This document shows, in pieces, positions 1 to 7,469 of a stretch of DNA of 64,000 nt. Where the stretch lies: positions 124,001 to 188,000 of IMG/VR virus record IMGVR_UViG_3300008117_000011, one strand, 5' to 3'. Source of the DNA: a virus. Both the position numbers and the translations under genes were made by a program. The notes under the pieces are model-generated. The model worked only from the letters and a program-made list of their open reading frames with translations, was not told the origin of the DNA and did no database searches. Within the stretch, counting starts at the first letter, position 1. Each line of letters begins with the position of its first letter.

Positions 1-556
1 GTGTTCCGCCAGTTATAGTTAAAAGTGCTGTCCCATCAAAAGTATCAACACCAGATGGGTGAATCACATTACAAAACACATCCATAGGAAATATTGTAAG
101 AACATCACATTCATTTCTAGGTTTAATAGTAATTGGTTTTTTGGGACAAGCATTATTAATACATTTACCACCATTACTAACAACAATACTTCCTTCATAA
201 TCAAAATATGGTTTTGTTTTTGCACAAAAATTAAATGTCTGACCTGTTGGTAAGATACCATCAAATAAAACATTGTTACAATTTACATATTGTGTTGTTA
301 TTGGTTCTGATGGTGTTTTAAATGTGTAACAATTACAATCACAATCACAACTACCACTATAATCTATTGTAAATGTTGTTGTACTAACACAAGTTCCTGA
401 ACTATAGTAGTTTACATAAAAACATTCACCACTTAAGACTTCTGTGTTTGTGATATCTAAAACGACATAATTATTTACAAAACCAGACAGATTTGGTTCG
501 TTACTATAAAATGGTGTAAGAGTTCCATTACAAGGATATAGTTTATAACATGCCAT
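1..556 (-). CDS. Cysteine-rich putative tail-fibre protein (C-terminus beyond window edge)
   Basis: An open frame starts with ATG at 556-554 and runs off the left edge, giving 185 codons. It begins MACYKLYPCNGTLTPF and is rich in Thr, Ser, Asn and Cys, with a dense cluster SGSCDCDCNCYTF near residues 69-81. I do not recognise a family. The composition matches the other virion proteins to its right, and it is the last visible member of the leftward distal-tail block, just downstream of the glycosyltransferase, so a fibre or tip role is the best inference. The clustered cysteines could bind metal or form disulfides. A TATTTATT element lies 10 nt before the start. The reading frame is well supported; the function is not. 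Confidence 0.7.
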   Translation of the reverse strand, partial: MACYKLYPCNGTLTPFYSNEPNLSGFVNNYVVLDITNTEVLSGECFYVNYYSSGTCVSTTTFTIDYSGSCDCDCNCYTFKTPSEPITTQYVNCNNVLFDGILPTGQTFNFCAKTKPYFDYEGSIVVSNGGKCINNACPKKPITIKPRNECDVLTIFPMDVFCNVIHPSGVDTFDGTALLTITGGT

Positions 557-566
557 TCTTTTTAAT

Positions 567-574
567 AATAAATA
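567..574 (-). promoter_or_regulatory. Late-promoter-like TATTTATT element
   Basis: The sense-strand core TATTTATT is followed by 10 nt of A-rich leader before the start at 556. It is a weaker member of the element family found before many virion genes in this window, and it lies in the short gap after the glycosyltransferase, overlapping that gene's last few bases at most. Confidence 0.3.
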
Positions 575-575
575 A

Positions 576-1556
576 TTACTTTTTTGTTTTTTGAATAAAT
601 GATTTCATTAATTCAATATACTTTATTGTTGATGAATTTTTATCAATATAATCAAAATGATTTTCATTTTTAATTAGACATTCAATTGGGTCAATATTTA
701 TGTATTCACCTTTATAGAATTTTGTTGATTTTAAGTCGTCGGTTACTCCTGCCATATGAAGTATTGGGCACTTTTCATATTTTTCAATGTTATCAGTTGC
801 CCAAGAAAAATTAAGATCCTTAATAACACTTGTTTTGTTTCCATTAAGCCAAAGGTTCCAAAGAAGCGACCACATTTCTGCAGTCCAAAATTGTATCTGC
901 CCTGGATTGATCGGGAACCTTTTTTGATATGAGTGCATTTGAAAATACAATGGTGTTGAGTCTTCGTATATTTTATACCACAACTTGGAGTCAGTATTTT
1001 TTACAATATATTGGCCACCCCCAGAATTTTCTTGATTTTCTTTTATCACATTTACATCAATTCCAATAACATCAGCCATTTCACTTAATAGTTGTCCTTT
1101 CTTAGAATTTTTATGTTGCCTTTCATATCTATCACAACAGTCAATAATGTAATTATATCCAATGTATCCTATGGTGTCTGAAAGGTATGATATATCATCT
1201 TTTAATAATGTTTCAAAATCTGGTAATTCTCTAAAAATAATATCAGCATCGTGAAGAAAAAATGATTTACCAAATTGTGGATATTCTTCAAGCCATCTTG
1301 AAATTAAATATGGTTTTATACTTGGTATATATGTTTTTTTTCTTCTACTATCTTCATAGAAATGTATATTAACCCCAAGATTTAAAAGTTCTTTAGCACC
1401 TTCGGATGGTTCTTTTGCTCCGTGGACCATTGCTAGTATTACGTGAATATTTTTTGGGTTAATTCCTTTTTCAATAAAATTATGAACATATAACTTTATT
1501 TGCCAATGAAAATAAGAAACATCTGGTTGTGCGGATACAAAAACTAAATCTTGCAT
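576..1556 (-). CDS. Putative GT-A type glycosyltransferase
   Basis: This is a 326-residue protein. It opens with a beta-strand-like MQDLVFVSAQPDVSYFHWQ, followed by an alternating alpha/beta region and FLHDADIIFRELPDF at about residues 100-114. The acidic D-A-D at 103-105, after a hydrophobic strand, matches the DxD metal and nucleotide-sugar binding motif of GT-A fold glycosyltransferases. The segment YIPSIKPYLISRWL (77-90) resembles the region just before the DxD motif in that class. No signal peptide or membrane segment is visible, so it would act in the host cytoplasm. It lies directly downstream of the tail-fibre gene, so sugar modification of fibres or a change to the host surface are both possible. 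Donor and acceptor are unknown. Confidence 0.6.
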   Translation of the reverse strand: MQDLVFVSAQPDVSYFHWQIKLYVHNFIEKGINPKNIHVILAMVHGAKEPSEGAKELLNLGVNIHFYEDSRRKKTYIPSIKPYLISRWLEEYPQFGKSFFLHDADIIFRELPDFETLLKDDISYLSDTIGYIGYNYIIDCCDRYERQHKNSKKGQLLSEMADVIGIDVNVIKENQENSGGGQYIVKNTDSKLWYKIYEDSTPLYFQMHSYQKRFPINPGQIQFWTAEMWSLLWNLWLNGNKTSVIKDLNFSWATDNIEKYEKCPILHMAGVTDDLKSTKFYKGEYINIDPIECLIKNENHFDYIDKNSSTIKYIELMKSFIQKTKK

Positions 1557-1615
1557 TTATAATTTACTTTAAAATAAATTTAAATGAAATAGTAAAATAC
1601 TGAATAGATTATGTT

Positions 1616-4600
1616 TTAGTTATTTAAATTCTCAAGAGCCGATATTCTATTTTTTAACTCATCTATTACTACTTGTTGTTCTTTTATAGCTTCAACAAGT
1701 AATGGTATCATAGCGTCAGTATGAACACCTTTGTACTGATCAACTTTATTTGTAAATGATAATCTAGGTTCAACAGATTCAACTTGTTGTGCGATAAATC
1801 CAAATCTTTCATCATTTCCACCAGCTTTTCTATCTTTCCATTGATATGTAACACCACTTAGTTGTAATATTGTATCTAAACCACCAGTTATTGGTTTTAT
1901 ATTTTCTTTTAGTCTTTCATCTGATGTATTTGTTGTTAACTTACCTGTTGCATCTATTCTAATGTCATTAACAAAAGCTGAAGTACCCACACTTCTTAAT
2001 GCAATATTTTCAGCTTCTAAGTAATTAACAACATATACCACAGGTTCATTTGTCCCACTAAAAACTGAAGTTGTATCACCAGATGGTAACAAATATAATG
2101 TGTCATCAGTACCACTTGTTCTAAAAATAATTGGACCATCAGATTCATTAACAATAAATAAAGTAGCGTTTGTTGACCCAGTACTAAAATTAGCTTCAAG
2201 AGCTGAGTAGTTACTATATTGAGTTAGTCTAGTATTTAAACTTGGTGATGTTGTACCATTATATAACCTAATATTTGATCCTGCTGACCCAGTTCTTAAC
2301 TGAATATTATTTTCAATTGACGCTGTTTCTGAGTAAATACCAAGTTCATTATTTGGTCCAACTGATAAACCTGGTATAAGACTACTATAAGTGTTATTTG
2401 GTCCTCCAATTCTTACATTTCCGGTTATTCTTGTGTTACCACTAACGTGTAATTTTTCACTTGGTGTTTCCAATCCAAGTCCAATAAAGCCTTTGCTACT
2501 ACCATTACCATCAATAAACATATGTGCGGTAGATAAATCTGGTGTTGTTCCAGCATAAAATCTTATATTATCAAGTGGAACCGATCCAGATGGTGCGTTT
2601 ATAATATTTAAGTTTCTTGTATTTGCTCCGGCATATAAAAACATATCACCATTACCACCATAACCCGGGAATATGGTATCAGTCCAACTTCTCATTCCAA
2701 CGCTACCTCCAGTTGCTGGTTGGACAAAACTATTAAAGGCTATGGTGACATCAAATCTTGGTATTCCAGTACTTGAGAAAATATTAAACCTTCCTCCTGT
2801 TGATGTTGGATCATAGTAAAATTCACTATTTGTTCCGACAACTTGTAAGGGATATTGTGGTGAGTCGGTACCAACACCCAATCTTTCATTTGCTAAGTCA
2901 ACTGTAATCCCACTATTGGACCCAAAATAAACATTTCCTTCATCTAAAGGATTTATATTTAATGGAGAACAAGAATGAATATTATAAACATATAAATCAT
3001 CAACACAATCTGTCGGTGACCCAATTGTTGTCGCAGATATTGTTGTTGCTGATAATCCACCAGTAAACGTTGTTGTTCCAGTTACAATACCACCACTAAA
3101 ACCACCGGTTGTTCCAGTAACAACAAATCCATTTACATCAATTCCTAAATTATTAATTGATGTACCAGTTCCAAGTAAAGATATGTTTAGATATGGTACA
3201 TAAACGGTATCGTCTGTTGTACCAGTTATATTTTGACCACCAATAACCACAGACCTATTACCAGATACAAGTGAATCGCTTGAGTGTATAAATGATCTAC
3301 TACCATTTGCAATTGATTGGTAACCACCAGCGTGTGAAGCATTTCCAGATGCTATTGTAAAATATCCTTCTGTATGTGAAAATGATCCATTCGCTATTGT
3401 TGCATAACCCTCAGCATGTGAAGCACCCCCGCTTGCGAGTGTTGTAATACCCTCTGCGTGTGCCCAAGTAGTTGTCGCACTTGTTTGTTGACCTTCTGAA
3501 TGTGAATAATCACCAGAGGCTGTTGTTTGATAACCTTCTGAATGTGAATAATTACCGGATGCTGTTGTTTGATAACCTTCTGCGTGTGATGTAATACCAT
3601 TGGCAATTGTTAAACCACCTTCTGCGTGTGAACCAAGTCCGGCTGCGGTACCACCACTTATAATATTAAAACCATCATAATAACCACCTTCAGCGTGAGC
3701 TCCTTGATTTGCAGCCAAAGAATAATACCCTTCAGCGTGTGAACGAAGAGTACTGGCAATTGTTGAGTCTCCTTCTGTGTGTGTATAATCACCAAGGGCT
3801 TGGGTAAAAAATCCTTCAGCATGTGAATAATCTCCTTGTGCAATTGTTGAGAGTCCCTCTGCATGTGAAGCGATACCAGTTGCTGTTGTAAGTTGTCCTT
3901 CGGCATGTGAATTATCTCCAGTGGCTATTGTTCCAGCTCCTTCGGCGTGTGACCCAATTCCGGTTGCCGACCCACCACTAAAATAAAAAAATCCATTAAA
4001 ATATCCACCTTCGGCGTGTGATGCAAAACCTCCGGCGATTGACTGGTATCCTTCAGCATGTGATGTGTCACCGCTAGCTATTGTTGAGTCACCTTGTGAG
4101 TGTGAAGCGACACCAATGCTTGTTGTACTAACTCCTTCTGCGTGTGATGTAGCACCATTGGCAATTGTATTATACCCCTCGGTGTGTGATCTTAAACCAA
4201 ACGCACTTGTAGATTCACCTTCGGCGTGTGAAAAATCACCTCCCGCAATAGTTGAATACCCCTCGGCGTGTGCGCTATCACCACTAGTTGTTGTAGAACT
4301 ACCTTCCGCATGTGATGAGGCACCACTAGTTGTTGTAGAACTACCTTCCGCATGTGAAGCAAATCCGGTGGCGTTTGTTTGAATTCCCTCAGCATGCGAA
4401 TAATTACCTTGTGCTATTGTATTGGCTCCTTCAGCATGACTTATTATCCCTAATGCATATGATGTATCACCCTCAGCGTGACTACCTTGTAAAGCTATTG
4501 TTAAAACACCCTCAGCGTGTGAATAATCACTAGCTTGTGTTTGATAACCCTCAGTATGTGAATAATCACCAGCTACAGTCTGAAACCCTTCGGCGTGTGA

Positions 4601-4918
4601 AGTAAGCCCGCTAGCAATTGACCCATCGCCACTTGCTGTTGAGTTATTACCTGATGCTAATGTTTGGTTTCCCCAAGCAACAGCCCTATCACCAGTGGCA
4701 TCAAGTCCGGTTGGGTTTACAGCTTTTATTGAGTCTACACCAGTAGATCCTGATGTCCAATAATCGGTTGGGAATATGACATTACTCAAAACTTGGCCGA
4801 TGCTTGCTTTATATGATGAGCCAGCTGGATTTTGTGATGTATCACCAGTTATGACAATGTGAATTAAATCATTTAATGTTACGCCAGTAGCTAAAGTCCT
4901 ATCGGTAAGAAATGCCAT
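1616..4918 (-). CDS. Tail fibre: YadA-like head repeats plus C-terminal S74 chaperone domain
   Basis: This 1100-residue protein has three parts. Residues about 1-105 are an N-terminal attachment region. Residues about 108-540 contain some 30 copies of a 14-residue SHAEGxxTxAxGxx repeat, typical of the left-handed beta-roll heads of trimeric YadA-like adhesins. After a beta-rich shaft, the last ~103 residues form a peptidase S74 intramolecular chaperone domain with TSDERLKENI at 998-1007, FGFIAQQVE and a terminal coiled coil ending ALENLNN. In this family the domain helps the trimer fold and then cuts itself off, using the Ser-Lys pair of the S-D-x-R-x-K motif; cleavage here would fall between S999 and D1000. 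It is very likely a receptor-binding fibre. A TATTTATAAATA element precedes the start. Confidence 0.9.
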   Translation of the reverse strand: MAFLTDRTLATGVTLNDLIHIVITGDTSQNPAGSSYKASIGQVLSNVIFPTDYWTSGSTGVDSIKAVNPTGLDATGDRAVAWGNQTLASGNNSTASGDGSIASGLTSHAEGFQTVAGDYSHTEGYQTQASDYSHAEGVLTIALQGSHAEGDTSYALGIISHAEGANTIAQGNYSHAEGIQTNATGFASHAEGSSTTTSGASSHAEGSSTTTSGDSAHAEGYSTIAGGDFSHAEGESTSAFGLRSHTEGYNTIANGATSHAEGVSTTSIGVASHSQGDSTIASGDTSHAEGYQSIAGGFASHAEGGYFNGFFYFSGGSATGIGSHAEGAGTIATGDNSHAEGQLTTATGIASHAEGLSTIAQGDYSHAEGFFTQALGDYTHTEGDSTIASTLRSHAEGYYSLAANQGAHAEGGYYDGFNIISGGTAAGLGSHAEGGLTIANGITSHAEGYQTTASGNYSHSEGYQTTASGDYSHSEGQQTSATTTWAHAEGITTLASGGASHAEGYATIANGSFSHTEGYFTIASGNASHAGGYQSIANGSRSFIHSSDSLVSGNRSVVIGGQNITGTTDDTVYVPYLNISLLGTGTSINNLGIDVNGFVVTGTTGGFSGGIVTGTTTFTGGLSATTISATTIGSPTDCVDDLYVYNIHSCSPLNINPLDEGNVYFGSNSGITVDLANERLGVGTDSPQYPLQVVGTNSEFYYDPTSTGGRFNIFSSTGIPRFDVTIAFNSFVQPATGGSVGMRSWTDTIFPGYGGNGDMFLYAGANTRNLNIINAPSGSVPLDNIRFYAGTTPDLSTAHMFIDGNGSSKGFIGLGLETPSEKLHVSGNTRITGNVRIGGPNNTYSSLIPGLSVGPNNELGIYSETASIENNIQLRTGSAGSNIRLYNGTTSPSLNTRLTQYSNYSALEANFSTGSTNATLFIVNESDGPIIFRTSGTDDTLYLLPSGDTTSVFSGTNEPVVYVVNYLEAENIALRSVGTSAFVNDIRIDATGKLTTNTSDERLKENIKPITGGLDTILQLSGVTYQWKDRKAGGNDERFGFIAQQVESVEPRLSFTNKVDQYKGVHTDAMIPLLVEAIKEQQVVIDELKNRISALENLNN
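3295..4600 (-). repeat. In-frame 42-bp repeat array coding for SHAEG repeats
   Basis: About 30 imperfect 42-bp units code for the 14-residue YadA-head repeat of the tail fibre. Two units are interrupted by a longer insertion with a GGSATGIG or GGTAAGLG turn. Two adjacent units are identical over 37 nt (4279-4315 and 4321-4357), which points to a recent unit duplication. All visible unit changes keep the frame. Confidence 0.9.
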
Positions 4919-4929
4919 ATTTTTTTATT

Positions 4930-4937
4930 TATAAATA
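4930..4937 (-). promoter_or_regulatory. Late-promoter-like TATTTATA element before the tail fibre
   Basis: The sense core TATTTATA lies inside the palindrome TATTTATAAATA (4926-4937), 11 nt upstream of the fibre start at 4918. The gap to the preceding gene is only about 30 bp, so the element may start a separate fibre transcript. Confidence 0.45.
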
Positions 4938-4949
4938 CAATAAAATTTA

Positions 4950-5252
4950 TTATTGGAACTGGAATATCTCCCAATCCATAAAATAAAAATCATCCCCGTC
5001 TTGGAATTGTTTTTCTTCTGGTGGAATATCTATACAAGGAAGTACTCCGAATTTTTCACAACCAGTACTATCAATTAGTTTAAAGCCAATGGCCGGAGCC
5101 ATATTAAATGCTGGTGGTAAAGTAATTGTGACTGGTGTTGTAGTTATTTGCCCAACATATACACACCCTACATTATAAACCGTACACACATATCCACTAA
5201 ATGGTGGTACTAATGTTCCGGTTGTAATATTATTAATTATTAGTTGTGTCAT
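4950..5252 (-). CDS. Small unrecognised tail-associated protein
   Basis: This 100-residue protein starts MTQLIINNITTGTLVPPF and ends with the aromatic, acidic tail DDFYFMDWEIFQFQ. It has four cysteines and a Thr/Ile/Val-rich centre that suggests beta strands. No family is recognised. It lies between the SprB-repeat protein and the large fibre, all on the same strand, so it may be an adaptor or tip protein. It is almost contiguous with the gene before it (12-nt gap). Confidence 0.65.
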   Translation of the reverse strand: MTQLIINNITTGTLVPPFSGYVCTVYNVGCVYVGQITTTPVTITLPPAFNMAPAIGFKLIDSTGCEKFGVLPCIDIPPEEKQFQDGDDFYFMDWEIFQFQ

Positions 5253-5264
5253 TATTTTTATGTA

Positions 5265-7469
5265 TTAGGTACATGCGACACAGGCAATATTATAATCTAT
5301 TATTAGATTTAATTTTATATTTTCATCATTTAATAAATTATATTTTTGTGTTGAGCAATTTTTTTGTATTTCTTCACAATCATTTGTTAGTTTGATTGTA
5401 TTGTTTTCAAAATCAATAATTATATCACCAATTCCGTTAAATTGATTAAATAAAGATTTTACAGTTTCGGACCATAAATAATCTGTTGGGTAATCATTAA
5501 GTGCTGTTGATGTGTAGAACAATTCTTCTTTAATCTCGGATCCAACAACTGCCTGAGCTGTAAATGTAGCACCGGTTACAATACAATTTGTATCACCACT
5601 AGTTAAATCATAAAACCCTTCGCTATACATTTGAAGTATTCCTCTTTTTGCTAGTGCTTTGGTGTTTTCAAAATAACTTTCACATATATTGAAAATCTCG
5701 TAACTTGAGAACAGCTTTGTCCCATTTAATAAAATGGACGTTGTTTTAAAGCACCCACCACCATCTGTTATTGTAAGTTCATATGTTCCAGATGTAAGTC
5801 CTGTCACTGTTGTTCCAGTTTGTCCGGTTATTACTGGATTCCAACTAATTGTAAATGGTGGTGTACCATCTGTTATATAAATATCAATCCTACCATCATT
5901 ACCTAATGCTGGACTTATTGTTGTGTATATATAATCAACACAACTTGATGGTGCAATAAATAAAGTTTTTGTTTGTGTACAAGGAAGTAAATCATTATCG
6001 GTAACCTCTAGTGTGTAAGTCCCAGGGGCTAGATTTTGGAAATATCCAATGTTTTGAGTTACGTTTACAAGTGATGGTGATGGTCCTGTAAGTTTATATG
6101 AAACTGGGAGTGTTGCCCCAGTTGATATTGATGTACTTATTTCTCCATTATTTAAACCAAATGTTGTGTCAATTGTAATCGCACTTATTGTAAACTTATC
6201 AACATTGTTTACCGATGTTGTTCCACTATAAACACACCCACCTTTATCTATTGTAATAATGTAATTACCGCTTGATACATTTAAAAATGTTTCAGATAAA
6301 CTACCATTTGGTATCATACTAAAACTTCCATTTGATCCTGATAATGTATATGAATATGTTCCTGGGGTTCCTGCACCAATATTAACCCCTATACTACCAT
6401 TGTTGTTACTACAATTTGAATTTGTTGTTGATATTGTAACATTATTAAATGAGTTTGGCGTTACAAGTGTTGTTGATTTAGTGTCGGTACATAGTCCGGC
6501 GTCAGTTATTGTGACTTCAAAAAATCCACCAGAAAGACCTGTAAAAGTGTAAGATGTTGCAAAATCAACATATGATGCTCCGTTTGACCCATAGTAAAAA
6601 TATGGTGCCGTTCCACCGGTTACTATAACGGTGACCTCTCCGTCACCTAAAAAACAAGATGGTGGTTGTGTTACAAGTAGTGACCCAATACCAACATTTG
6701 GTACTTTATTTACTTGGAATGCTTTTGTAACTTCACATCCATTTGTGTTTGTAACTTTAACGGAATACAATCCTTGTGTTAAACCAGTAATTGTCGTTCC
6801 GGTTTGACCATTTACATTACTTAACCAATCTATTGTGTAGGCACTTGTAGGTGTTGTAAGTCCGGTTATAAAAATTTTACCCTGACCTTCAGTTGATATA
6901 CAACTTGAGTCGTTTACAATATAGGCACCATAGTCAAAAGTTGTTGACGATTTTACAATTACAGAAGCACTTTTACCAGAGCAACCACCTCCATCATCAC
7001 CAATTATATAATATGTATTTGGCAATAAGTTAGTGAAAACATAACTATTTTCACCAGGAATTACTGGCCCTACAGATATGAGATTATCTGAAAAATCATA
7101 TAAATTAAGTGTTATAGCACCATATGAACTTGGTGTTGTTCCAGTTATTGACCCGTTTGTTAGATTACAAGTTGTACCTTCAGCATCAATACTTACTGAG
7201 GTTCCTGATGATATATAAAATGGTACAACAATATCATAAGTTGAGGCGTCAACTATAGTTAAAAAATATTCACCAGGTGGTAATCCACTGGTTTGATAAA
7301 GAGTATAATCAGTTGATGTATATGCTGAAGAAGGTAATAATCCAGTTGTTGTTGGTCCTTCATAAACCGCCCACCCAGGTGTATTACCGGTAAATAAAAG
7401 GTCAATCGCACCGCTACTCGTAAAAGAGCAATCCCCAGTTAATGATATGTTTATTAAAGTAATTGACAT
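5265..7469 (-). CDS. SprB-repeat tail protein
   Basis: This 734-residue protein has about seven consecutive modules of 65-80 residues. Each starts near a Cys, carries a G-x-I strand, a (G)GTxPY- or GTPP-like turn and an L-x-x-G-x-Y segment, and ends in TITDGGGC- or VTNTNGC-like sequence. This is the pattern of SprB repeats, best known from giant surface adhesins of gliding Bacteroidota. Clear modules begin near SSCISTEGQGKIFITG, PSCFLGDGEVTVIVTGG and SNCSNNNGSIGVNIG. The last ~150 residues (from about NGTKLFSSYEIFNICE) form a different, mixed domain. There is no secretion signal, in keeping with a virion protein. It overlaps the stop of the preceding gene by 1 nt, implying coupled translation, and is probably a fibre or baseplate-attached adhesin. 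Confidence 0.8.
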   Translation of the reverse strand: MSITLINISLTGDCSFTSSGAIDLLFTGNTPGWAVYEGPTTTGLLPSSAYTSTDYTLYQTSGLPPGEYFLTIVDASTYDIVVPFYISSGTSVSIDAEGTTCNLTNGSITGTTPSSYGAITLNLYDFSDNLISVGPVIPGENSYVFTNLLPNTYYIIGDDGGGCSGKSASVIVKSSTTFDYGAYIVNDSSCISTEGQGKIFITGLTTPTSAYTIDWLSNVNGQTGTTITGLTQGLYSVKVTNTNGCEVTKAFQVNKVPNVGIGSLLVTQPPSCFLGDGEVTVIVTGGTAPYFYYGSNGASYVDFATSYTFTGLSGGFFEVTITDAGLCTDTKSTTLVTPNSFNNVTISTTNSNCSNNNGSIGVNIGAGTPGTYSYTLSGSNGSFSMIPNGSLSETFLNVSSGNYIITIDKGGCVYSGTTSVNNVDKFTISAITIDTTFGLNNGEISTSISTGATLPVSYKLTGPSPSLVNVTQNIGYFQNLAPGTYTLEVTDNDLLPCTQTKTLFIAPSSCVDYIYTTISPALGNDGRIDIYITDGTPPFTISWNPVITGQTGTTVTGLTSGTYELTITDGGGCFKTTSILLNGTKLFSSYEIFNICESYFENTKALAKRGILQMYSEGFYDLTSGDTNCIVTGATFTAQAVVGSEIKEELFYTSTALNDYPTDYLWSETVKSLFNQFNGIGDIIIDFENNTIKLTNDCEEIQKNCSTQKYNLLNDENIKLNLIIDYNIACVACT

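Noticed and set aside
4065-4382. Open frame of 105 codons on the plus strand
   Set aside because: It lies antisense within the SHAEG repeat region; its own repetitive sequence is a by-product of the 42-bp unit.
3295-4600. Regular 42-bp repeats that look array-like
   Set aside because: They are in-frame coding repeats (14 residues) of a fibre protein with imperfect units, not a CRISPR array; there are no constant repeats with unique spacers.
4930-4937. Classic T4 late box TATAAATA
   Set aside because: For most minus-strand genes TATAAATA appears only on the plus strand as printed; in gene direction the element reads TATTTATA, so it was not called a T4 late promoter outright.
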